Assembly (NCBI GenBank): GCA_025451425.1
Contig: JANWKK010000109.1
Span: 1 to 6,275 of the forward strand
Length of the DNA: 6,275 nucleotides
Reading direction: 5' to 3'
Source of the DNA: Gemmatimonadaceae bacterium
Lineage (GTDB): Bacteria; Gemmatimonadota; Gemmatimonadetes; Gemmatimonadales; Gemmatimonadaceae
Positions 1 through 4,773 of the stretch are shown piece after piece. Numbering within the stretch: position 1 is the stretch's first letter; each line of letters begins with the position of its first letter. The position numbers and the translations under genes were made by a program. Below the pieces are notes generated by a model that was given only the letters and a program-made list of their open reading frames with translations, did not search any database and was not told where the DNA came from.

Positions 1-14
1 GAGGAGGTGACTGC

Positions 15-260
15 CTACGAGTCGGTCTCGACGTGGAAGCAGCCGCCACCGCTCGCTCGGTAGCCGGGGTGTTCGAGATATTGCGTGACAGTCAACGTCG
101 CGAGCTCCGTGGTGCGGACGATGTTTTCTACCACTCGAGACTCCGCGAGCGACGCTGATGTCGGGCAGACGTTCGCGCCACATGTCGAGCACCGCACCCG
201 AGACATCATGCGCGCGATGTGCGACTGAAGCGCCAAGTTTACGGCCGCGGCCACACCCAT
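15..260 (-). CDS. Hypothetical protein, 81 residues, unrecognised
   Basis: I do not recognise this protein. It starts at an ATG with a good ribosome binding site: AAGGA on the minus strand lies 6 bases upstream. It begins 36 bases after the ancestral stop of the GGDEF-EAL gene, so it is probably the next gene of the same transcript. Codon third positions are mostly G or C, which supports this frame. The N-terminus reads MGVAAAVNLALQSHIARMM. Four cysteines are spread through the protein, three of them in a CSTCGANVC cluster, which could be a small metal site but matches no motif I know. The C-terminal half (VVENIVRTTELATLTVTQYLEHPGY) looks like a soluble helix followed by a loop. There is no signal peptide or membrane segment. 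Because two other genes in the window carry frameshifts, this could be the start of a longer gene cut short, but I see no clear continuation in another frame. Confidence 0.5.
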   Translation of the reverse strand: MGVAAAVNLALQSHIARMMSRVRCSTCGANVCPTSASLAESRVVENIVRTTELATLTVTQYLEHPGYRASGGGCFHVETDS

Positions 261-263
261 AGG

Positions 264-271
264 CTTTCCTT
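264..271 (-). promoter_or_regulatory. Ribosome binding site of the 81-residue ORF
   Basis: The minus strand reads AAGGAAAG here, and the AAGGA core ends 6 bases before the ATG at 260. This is the main evidence that translation starts there and that the ORF is a real gene. Confidence 0.5.
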
Positions 272-296
272 GAAGGTCAGGTGATACTTGCGGTTC

Positions 297-443
297 TCAG
301 TGCGGTGTCGTGTCGCCGAACGCACGCGTCTCGTGGGCCGGCGCGTCCGGTTCTCTTGCGACTCGGATCGGGAAGTGTCCCGCCGTGAGCCAGTTCAGGA
401 ACGTGTTCGCCGGTAGCGGGCGGCTGAGGTAATACCCCTGAGC
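297..443 (-). pseudogene. Out-of-frame C-terminus of the EAL domain
   Basis: Read one frame away from the main gene, this segment encodes 48 residues starting AQGYYLSRPLPANTFLNWL. This is the standard ending of EAL domains, normally CDGAQGYYLSRPLP. Restoring one G to the GGG (plus-strand CCC at 443-445) joins it in register to the main frame and gives a 678-residue protein with a stop at 297-299. The QGYY strand is part of the EAL barrel, so the protein as written should have a defective EAL fold. The cause may be a true mutation, a base lost in assembly, or a phase-variable G run, though three Gs is short for the last. Confidence 0.88.
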
Positions 444-2332
444 CCGTCGCACGTACGTCGTTGAAGTGAGTGCCACACGGCGTCGCTTTCGACGCCTTCG
501 GCGACGACCTCGAGGCCAAGACTGTGTGCGAGCTCGATCGTCGACGCAACGATCGCGGCGTCGTCTTCGTTGGTGAGCATGCCGAGCACAAACGACTTGT
601 CGATCTTGATGTGATCCACCGGCAGTCGTCGAAGATGCGCGAGGGATGCGTGTCCGGTGCCGAAGTCGTCCAACGCGACCGTCACGCCGATTCCGCGCAA
701 TCGGGCCAGCACGTGCACGGTGTGCTCGAGGTCGCGCATGGCGCCGTTCTCCGTGACCTCCACCGTCAGAACGCCGGGGTGTGTCCCGACCTGCCGTAAT
801 GCGTGGTCAAGATCGTCGACAAGTTCGGACTGCAGCGCACCGGGCGACACGTTGACGGCGACGCCCAAGTCGTAGCCGAGGTCGCGCCAGCGCGCACACT
901 CCGTCAGCGCGGCGCTCGCGACGAATCTGGTCAGCGCGTCGATATCGCCCGTGGTTTCGGCGAGCGGAATGAATTCGTCAGGCTGGATGTAACCGTGTTG
1001 TGGGTGGTTCCAGCGAACCAGCGCTTCGGCAGCTACGACTTCGCCGTTCTCTATTGTGGCGACGGGCTGATAGAACACTTCGAGCTGGCCGTTGGCGATT
1101 GCGCCCCGTAGTTCGCCGATCAACGCCAACCGCCGGGGGTCGTGGCGGTCGATGTTCGCGGTGTAGATCTGGAAACGGGATCGCCGCTCCTTCGCGATGT
1201 ACATCGCGATCTCAGCGCGTTGCAACAGGAGCTCTGGCGAATCCCCGTGTCGAGGAGCAAGTGCCACTCCGGTGCTCGCGCGCAGACGAAACGGAAGCTC
1301 GTCCAAGAGATATGGACGTGCGATGATCTCGTCGACGTGTCCGGCGAGACTTGTGACGAGTGCATCGTCGGAAACTGCGACCGCGCCGGCGAACTCGTCT
1401 CCGCCCAGGCGGGCGATGTACGCCGTTTCTTGCAGCTCATCGCGAAGGCGGGCTGCGACCTCGACCAGCAGCCGATCACCCATCCGGTGTCCCAGCGCTT
1501 CGTTGACCTCGCGAAATCCGTCGAGGTCGACGAAGAACACCGCGACCGGGTTCTCGGGCGTTGTCGCGATCAGTTGGGCAATGTGTTGGTGGAGGGCTTG
1601 CCGGTTCGGAAGCTCGGTCAGCGCGTCGTGGAGCGCGCGGTGATCTCGTTCGATCGAGGAGCGTCCATTGGCGTACGCGACGGCGACCGCGGGGACGAAG
1701 AGCGGGACGAGCCACAGTCCTTGGTCGACGGCCAGGATGAGTAGCGGGGCTTCTGAAAGCAGGACAAGCATGACGGCCGCTTGGAAGAGCATGTCGTTGC
1801 GCAGCAGGACCCGGAGGGAGATGCGCTGCGAGAGTGCGATCGCGATTGCGATGAGCACGTTGTTGACGACGTACAGCGTCACGCCGCTCAGCAGACATAC
1901 GACCAGAATCCACGGCGTGAACGACGATGGCGTGCGGAAGGGACCACCGAGGAATCGGATCACGAGGGCGGCGGCGGCGACCGACAACGAGTACTGCGCG
2001 ACGTTGAACGTCGTCTTCCACCAGGGCTTGCGACGACTGATGTCACTGACTGCCGAGCCGCCAGCTTGGGCTAAGAGCGCCCAGGGCGCTTGACCGATCA
2101 GGAGGAGCGCGAAGACGAACGTGGTCGACAACGTGACGTCTTGGCGCTCGCCGTGGAACGGCACGCGCAGCGGCACCGCTTCCCCGACAACCGCAAGCGC
2201 AACCAGAATCGCCACGTCCTTGCTTGGGAGGGGTCCGGTGGCCGCGCGGACGAGCGCCCAGGCGAGGACCGGCGCGCCCACGGCCATGATCAGTGTGAGG
2301 TAGCGCCGAGCCGGTCGGACCAGATTGCGCAC
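395..2332 (-). CDS. Membrane GGDEF-EAL cyclic-di-GMP protein, C-terminus frameshifted
   Basis: This is a bifunctional-type c-di-GMP turnover protein: GGDEF domains make c-di-GMP from two GTP and EAL domains hydrolyse it to pGpG. Residues about 12-222 form a hydrophobic membrane sensor region with several helices (for example TLSTTFVFALLL and VTLYVVNNVLIAIAIAL). The GGDEF domain spans about 235-390, with ALTELPNR at its start and an intact GGDEF at 310-314. The EAL domain starts near 405, with EALVRW at 436-441, NVSP at 494, EVTE at 525, DDFGTG at 555-560, KID at 576 and AEGVES at 611. An RxxD inhibitory site is missing before GGDEF; the residues there are QETA. The GTG start follows from the reading frame, as no upstream in-frame start is visible, and the ribosome binding site is weak. 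After CDG (about residue 630) the frame runs into an unrelated tail to residue 645. The true end of the EAL domain continues at 297-443 in another frame after loss of one G. Confidence 0.93.
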   Translation of the reverse strand: MRNLVRPARRYLTLIMAVGAPVLAWALVRAATGPLPSKDVAILVALAVVGEAVPLRVPFHGERQDVTLSTTFVFALLLIGQAPWALLAQAGGSAVSDISRRKPWWKTTFNVAQYSLSVAAAALVIRFLGGPFRTPSSFTPWILVVCLLSGVTLYVVNNVLIAIAIALSQRISLRVLLRNDMLFQAAVMLVLLSEAPLLILAVDQGLWLVPLFVPAVAVAYANGRSSIERDHRALHDALTELPNRQALHQHIAQLIATTPENPVAVFFVDLDGFREVNEALGHRMGDRLLVEVAARLRDELQETAYIARLGGDEFAGAVAVSDDALVTSLAGHVDEIIARPYLLDELPFRLRASTGVALAPRHGDSPELLLQRAEIAMYIAKERRSRFQIYTANIDRHDPRRLALIGELRGAIANGQLEVFYQPVATIENGEVVAAEALVRWNHPQHGYIQPDEFIPLAETTGDIDALTRFVASAALTECARWRDLGYDLGVAVNVSPGALQSELVDDLDHALRQVGTHPGVLTVEVTENGAMRDLEHTVHVLARLRGIGVTVALDDFGTGHASLAHLRRLPVDHIKIDKSFVLGMLTNEDDAAIVASTIELAHSLGLEVVAEGVESDAVWHSLQRRTCDGLRGITSAARYRRTRS

Positions 2333-2353
2333 CTCACGTTTTCGGCACGCGAA

Positions 2354-2376
2354 GCGGCTCCCTATACGGGAGCCGC
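2354..2376 (-). other. Perfect 9-bp inverted repeat upstream of the GGDEF-EAL gene
   Basis: GCGGCTCCC at 2354-2362 and GGGAGCCGC at 2368-2376 are exact reverse complements around a 5-base TATAC loop. The hairpin lies between the stop of the 29-residue peptide gene (2440) and the GTG of the GGDEF-EAL gene (2332), 21 bases from the latter. No T tract follows on either strand, so a classical intrinsic terminator is not supported. It could be an attenuator, an RNA-stability or translation-control hairpin, or an operator for a dimeric regulator. Confidence 0.6.
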
Positions 2377-2439
2377 ACTCAGAGTCTTCGACGTGACCTC
2401 AATCCCACTTCCATCCGCGGGCGTGCGGTCGTCGATTTC

Positions 2440-2529
2440 TCAGCCCCACTTGAATCCAGCGCCCGTGATCGCTGCGAGAGCAGCCAGTGCACCGATCGCA
2501 CCGGCAATTCGCACAAATTTGGTCTTCAT
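2440..2529 (-). CDS. Small membrane or secreted peptide, 29 residues
   Basis: The ORF runs from ATG to TGA on the minus strand and is preceded by a perfect GGAGGT ribosome binding site 7 bases upstream, the best in the window. The product begins MKTKFVRIAG, has an Ala/Gly/Leu/Ile hydrophobic stretch at about residues 8-25, and ends GAGFKWG. A positively charged start (K2, K4, R7) followed by a single hydrophobic segment suggests a small inner-membrane peptide or an uncleaved signal-anchor peptide with its short C-terminus outside. Its gene precedes the GGDEF-EAL gene by 107 bases on the same strand, with the hairpin between them, so it may act as a leader ORF or a membrane partner. I know of no named family for it. 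The ribosome binding site and composition make it a likely gene; the function is unknown. Confidence 0.65.
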   Translation of the reverse strand: MKTKFVRIAGAIGALAALAAITGAGFKWG

Positions 2530-2536
2530 TGCTCGT

Positions 2537-2542
2537 ACCTCC
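2537..2542 (-). promoter_or_regulatory. Strong Shine-Dalgarno (GGAGGT) of the 29-residue peptide gene
   Basis: The plus strand reads ACCTCC, which is GGAGGT on the minus strand, with a 7-base spacer to the ATG at 2529. It is the closest match to the anti-Shine-Dalgarno sequence seen near any start here. Confidence 0.7.
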
Positions 2543-2692
2543 GATTTGCAGCCGCGCTGTGCGACAGCCGAAACCACCTATCGGCCACTCCCCGGCCGCC
2601 AATGCAGCCGATTGGCCGAGTTGTGAACGAAGTCATGTTCTTGCCGGCTCACGCGCATAAAGGTCGCAGGGGGAGCGGACGACGCTCAAGAG

Positions 2693-3289
2693 GTGATCAT
2701 CGTTGCGGCCGTGCTGCTCGGCGCCCTCACCGTCCCGCTCTTCGGTGGGCGCTTCCGAGGGTTGGCAGACGCGCAGCTCCGGCGCGGCTGGTGCCTGCTC
2801 GCCGCGCTCGCGGGTCAGATCCTCATCACCTCGATCATGCCGGACCTACCGTCAACCTTCGCACGGACGATCCACCTCGCGACCTACGTGCTCGCCACGA
2901 TGTTTCTCTGGTCCAATCGCCGGATCGTCGGCCTCTGGATCGTTGCGATCGGCGCAGGGTTAAACGTCCTCGCGATCACACTCAATTCCGGTGTGATGCC
3001 GGCGTCGACCGCCGCGCTCAGACGAGCCGGACTCGACATCGCGGGCCGCGACTTCCGTAACTCAGCACCCGTTCCTCACGCGCGCTTGTCTTTCCTCGGC
3101 GACGTGTTCGCCATCCCGATTGGCTGGCCGTTCGCGAACGTCTTCAGCGTCGGCGACGTTCTCATCGTGATCGGCGTCGTGTTGGCACTGCACGAGCTCT
3201 GCGGGTCCCACGTCCGACCCCACCGTCGCAGCACCGACGACCGCTTGGTCAGCTGGCGCCGTTTCTCAGGCGAGCCGGCGGAGAATTGA
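2693..3289 (+). CDS. DUF5317 family membrane protein
   Basis: This 198-residue integral membrane protein matches the pattern I know for DUF5317, a family of unknown function. It starts MIIVAAVLLGALTVPLFGGR, where this family typically has a first helix followed by GG-R, and this supports the GTG start despite a poor ribosome binding site. Further helices lie at about 33-50, 60-75 and 79-97. The family landmark GAGLNVLAITLNSGVMPAS follows, then a soluble loop with the Ala-Ala-Leu-Arg-Arg-Ala-Gly pattern, SFLGDVFAIPIG at about 132-143 and NVFSVGDVLIVIGVVLAL near 148-165 as the last helix. A charged 30-residue tail (HVRPHRRSTDD) probably lies in the cytoplasm. It appears complete and is the only undamaged long gene in the window. 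It reads away from the minus-strand group on its left, and what follows is a gene graveyard, so it is probably transcribed alone. Confidence 0.8.
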   Translation: MIIVAAVLLGALTVPLFGGRFRGLADAQLRRGWCLLAALAGQILITSIMPDLPSTFARTIHLATYVLATMFLWSNRRIVGLWIVAIGAGLNVLAITLNSGVMPASTAALRRAGLDIAGRDFRNSAPVPHARLSFLGDVFAIPIGWPFANVFSVGDVLIVIGVVLALHELCGSHVRPHRRSTDDRLVSWRRFSGEPAEN

Positions 3290-3384
3290 GCAGTCCTTTG
3301 GTCCTGTTGCTGGTATCTCGCTTCCGCGGTTCGCGAAGACATCCGGGCTCCAGGTCGATGAAGCTTGCGAATCGTTCGTCCTGC

Positions 3385-3639
3385 GCGAGCCTGACGGCGC
3401 TCGCGGACTGCGCCGCGTATCAACGGACGCGCGATCGCGTGTGCGCGGCCAACTCGTTGCTGCGAACGTCGGCCTTGCGCACAAGCGTACGCGGCGCTAC
3501 TCCAGTCGCGGTGAGGAACTCGAAGACCTGAGACAAGTGGCGTTTGATCGCGGTCGTTCACGCCGCGGAGCGTTTCGATCCGTCACGCGGGTTGGCCTTC
3601 GCCGCGTTTGCCACGCCGACGATTACGGGGAGCTTGAAG
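3385..3639 (+). pseudogene. Relic of a SigB/SigF-type RNA polymerase sigma factor (region 2)
   Basis: Three reading frames, read in order, give a continuous match to region 2 of group 3 (SigB/SigF/SigG-like) sigma factors. Frame one carries LTALADCAAYQRTRDR, ending near 3440. Frame two (from 3441) reads RGQLVAANVGLAHK, then RRYSSRGEELEDLRQVAF to 3545. Frame three (from 3547) reads HAAERFDPSRGLAFAAFATP and then TITGSLK to 3639. AERFDP-RG and ATPTI-GELK are hallmarks of the core-binding and -10-recognition part of this family. At least two frameshifts separate the pieces. Regions 3 and 4, which recognise the -35 element, are absent; after SLK the frame continues into an unrelated sequence (LVGAAARNVV) to a TAG just before the next relic. 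The gene cannot make a working sigma factor. An intact paralogue may lie elsewhere in the genome. Confidence 0.83.
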
Positions 3640-3712
3640 CTCGTCGGCGCCGCAGCCCGAAACGTGGTCGCAACTTCGGTCGGGATCACCAAAAGGAGTG
3701 GTAGGTAGCGGG
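3640..3712 (+). other. Junction between the two relics, no gene recognised
   Basis: This short stretch continues the last sigma frame as LVGAAARNVVATSVGITKRS up to a TAG, with no match to sigma region 3. It contains AAAAGGAG at 3691-3698, which could have been the ribosome binding site of the following ferritin-like relic, although the 14-base spacing to its ATG is too long for efficient use. A deletion of sigma regions 3-4 probably ended here. Confidence 0.4.
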
Positions 3713-4060
3713 ATGTCACATGAAGGGCTTGATGAAGCGGCGGAACTGCTCGATGGCGCGACGATCGACCGCCACCGGGCGATTGAATTGTTGATCGAGG
3801 AGTTCGAAGCAATCGACTGATACGACCCAGCGTGTCAAAGCGACCAGCAATCCTGAGCCGGCGTCGATCTTGGAGCACAACCGCCACGACGAGGAGGAGC
3901 ACGCCGCGATGACACTCGAGTGGATCGGCGCCAAGATCCTGCGCTCGACGATGCGGATGCGCTCCAGCCTGCGGAGGCGGAGGCGGCTAAGAATGCGTCT
4001 AAGAATTCGGGTGGGTCGTGCGGTCTCGCTGCGGCGCACGGAGGCGCGCCACGTCGCACG
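3713..4060 (+). pseudogene. Relic of an encapsulated ferritin-like protein (EncFtn) gene
   Basis: EncFtn proteins are short di-iron ferroxidases packed inside encapsulin nanocompartments. The first frame reads from ATG at 3713: MSHEGLDEAAELLDGATIDR, then HRAIELLIEEFEAID, then TGA at 3818-3820 where the family has Trp (EAxDWYDQRV). After one extra C near 3827 the frame resumes as QRVKATSNPEPASILEHNR, then HDEEEHAAMTLEW (to about 3925). These match both EncFtn helices with their Glu and His metal ligands (E-E...HNR-EE-EHAAM). The expected following helix (RRRDPxLDxxL) is missing or scrambled. A third frame then gives an acidic, Ala-rich tail (LDDADALQPAEAEAAKN, then SKNSGGS), typical of the linker before the encapsulin-targeting peptide. 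A possible decayed targeting peptide (GGS...SLRR) is near 4008-4042. No encapsulin shell gene is visible on either side. The stop, the frameshift and the lost helix show a dead gene; the right-hand end is approximate. Confidence 0.82.
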
Positions 4061-4122
4061 TGACCTGCGAGGTTGCGACACAGTGCGACCGCGCTGGAGC
4101 GCGCGAAACGTTCCTCGGCCGT
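4061..4122. other. Non-coding stretch abutting the tRNA fragment
   Basis: No protein family is recognisable here in any frame. It replaces the 5' half of the tRNA that should precede position 4123. If the tRNA fragment is an attachment site, this is the terminal sequence of an integrated element or of its remnant. Confidence 0.3.
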
Positions 4123-4164
4123 CTGGGGGTCAAGAGGTCGCGAGTTCGAATCTCGCCAGCCCGA
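4123..4164 (+). other. 3' half of tRNA-Pro(GGG): probable att site
   Basis: The sequence reads as a tRNA from the anticodon loop onward: loop CTGGGGG (anticodon GGG) at 4123-4129, 3' anticodon stem TCAAG at 4130-4134, variable loop AGGTC at 4135-4139, and T arm GCGAG-TTCGAAT-CTCGC at 4140-4156 with a perfect 5-bp stem. The 3' acceptor strand CAGCCCG (4157-4163) and discriminator A (4164) follow. An acceptor 5' strand CGGGCTG and anticodon stem CTTGA would be expected upstream, and neither is present in the preceding 100 bases. A CGGG acceptor start and the CTTGA/TCAAG stem are typical of bacterial tRNA-Pro. No CCA follows; the next bases are CGCA. It cannot be a functional tRNA. Such fragments are what tyrosine-recombinase integration at a tRNA leaves at the far end of an element, with crossover at the anticodon loop. 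Confidence 0.83.
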
Positions 4165-4220
4165 CGCAAATACGCAGGTCAACGGCCCGGAACAGCGCAA
4201 GTGGAGGTCAGCGCATCGGC

Positions 4221-4244
4221 CGTGGACAGCAACGTGGACAGCAA
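4221..4244 (+). repeat. Tandem pair of the 12-mer CGTGGACAGCAA
   Basis: CGTGGACAGCAA occurs twice without a gap, at 4221-4232 and 4233-4244, starting 56 bases after the tRNA fragment. Recombinases and their directionality factors often bind short direct repeats beside att sites, so these may be arm-type sites. That role is inferred from position only. Confidence 0.65.
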
Positions 4245-4262
4245 CGGATCGGATTGCTGTCC
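4236..4262. repeat. Perfect 9-bp inverted repeat GGACAGCAA / TTGCTGTCC
   Basis: GGACAGCAA at 4236-4244 is matched by its exact reverse complement TTGCTGTCC at 4254-4262, with the 9-base spacer CGGATCGGA. The left arm is part of the tandem 12-mer, so the core occurs three times, two direct and one inverted. It may be a protein-binding cluster or a hairpin; no T tract follows. Confidence 0.6.
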
Positions 4263-4265
4263 GGC

Positions 4266-4387
4266 CTAGCCGGTCTGGACGCCGCAGTAGTTGCAGCCGT
4301 TCGCATACCACTTGACGCAGCGCACGGTACCGCCGTCGTGTCGTTCGTCGCGGCCCCGTATCACAGGTGATTCGTCGCGCTCGTCAG
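4266..4387 (-). pseudogene. Degenerate Cys-rich peptide gene, copy A
   Basis: The minus strand encodes GGTVRCVKWYANGCNYCGV followed by QTG and a TAG at 4266-4268. The three cysteines are spaced C-x7-C-x2-C. The upstream part aligns with copy B at DNA level (CCGCGACGAAC, GACGAGCGCG), but one base is missing around plus position 4328-4329. The upstream ATN-TTA reading is therefore out of frame with the Cys motif. The frame stays open to a GTG at 4664, across copy B in the wrong register, so the long open frame is not a convincing gene. I do not recognise the family; the conserved cysteines suggest a secreted or metal-binding peptide. Confidence 0.4.
4282..4355 (-). repeat. Diverged duplicate, copy A
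   Basis: This 74-bp block aligns to 4502-4576 with about eight mismatches and one gap by hand. It covers the C-terminal Cys motif and the codons just before it. Confidence 0.7.
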
Positions 4388-4482
4388 TGTGCGGGTGCCG
4401 CGGCGCTGACTGGCGCTTACCCCCGCCAGGCTCGAACGCTCGAACAGCGAAGGCCAACAAAAACGGTGCGAACGCCAGAACG

Positions 4483-4605
4483 TCACGTCTTGAGATGCAC
4501 CCCGCAGTAGTCGCAGCCGTTCGGGTACCACTTGATGCAGCGCACCGAGCCCGCCGTCGTGCCGTTCGTCGCGGCCGCGCAAGCCGGCGCGCTCGTCGTC
4601 CTTCG
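4483..4605 (-). pseudogene. Degenerate Cys-rich peptide gene, copy B
   Basis: The minus strand reads SAPACAAATNGTTAG, then SVRCIKWYPNGCDYCGVHLK, then T and a TGA at 4483-4485. The open frame is closed upstream by a TAG at 4606-4608 and has no usable start codon. A neighbouring frame just upstream reads ATCPGSPIVHADGTIAGC (starting at a GTG at 4664), which may be the earlier part of the same protein before a frameshift. Compared with copy A, the Cys motif differs by V/I, A/P and N/D while the three cysteines, KWY, NGC and YCGV are kept. Family unknown; it probably came from a small secreted Cys-rich protein. Confidence 0.4.
4502..4576 (-). repeat. Diverged duplicate, copy B
   Basis: This 75-bp block is the partner of 4282-4355 in the same orientation, 220-221 bases away. 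It is longer by one base, which explains why the two copies are read in different frames. Confidence 0.7.
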
Positions 4606-4739
4606 CTACAGCCGGCGATCGTGCCGTCAGCGTGAACGATCGGCGAGCCCGGACACGTCGCCACGCGGTCGAAGGTAACGGACGGTTGAGACGCCTAACG
4701 GCAGTTTCTGGCGCGGTGAGTCCCTCCGGAGTTTGGCCT

Positions 4740-4767
4740 TTGAGGCATTCGCGTTCCGTCATAGGTT
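4740..4767 (+). promoter_or_regulatory. Possible promoter for a leaderless ClC transcript
   Basis: TTGAGG at 4740-4745 and TAGGTT at 4762-4767 are separated by 16 bases and resemble -35 and -10 elements (TTGACA, TAnnnT). The -10 candidate ends 6 bases before the GTG at 4774, so transcription would begin at or next to the start codon. Leaderless genes with a TAnnnT box in this position are common in actinobacteria. The absence of a ribosome binding site before this GTG fits. Confidence 0.35.
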
Positions 4768-4773
4768 GCGTAG

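Noticed and set aside
1142..1744. Long open frame on the plus strand opposite the GGDEF-EAL gene
   Set aside because: It is the antisense of a well-supported coding gene in GC-rich DNA. Its translation is Arg/Val/Asp-rich and matches no family.
3321..3338. CTTCCGCG...CGCGAAG hairpin after the DUF5317 gene as a terminator
   Set aside because: The stem needs a bulge and no T tract follows, so a terminator call is not supported.
3810..3830. Programmed +1 frameshift at the TGA of the EncFtn relic, which would join both halves
   Set aside because: A single +1 slip would indeed restore the frame, giving DDTTQRV in place of DWYDQRV. But there is no slippery sequence or upstream stimulator, the conserved Trp-Tyr would be lost, and the C-terminal part is also damaged.
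3640..4122. An encapsulin shell gene or integrase gene near the relics
   Set aside because: I looked for encapsulin N-terminal motifs and the tyrosine-recombinase HxLRH...GH pattern in all frames and saw neither.
4123..4164. A complete functional tRNA
   Set aside because: The acceptor 5' strand, D arm and 5' anticodon stem are all missing upstream.
3835..4311. Minus-strand open frame of 158 codons
   Set aside because: It contains RDSNSRPLDP, the familiar antisense reading of a tRNA T arm and variable loop, and runs across the EncFtn relic. It is a by-product of those features.
3870..4370. Plus-strand open frame of 166 codons beginning MEHNRHDEEEHAAM
   Set aside because: It strings together the middle of the EncFtn relic, the tRNA fragment (GGQEVASSNLASP) and non-coding sequence. 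It is not one gene.
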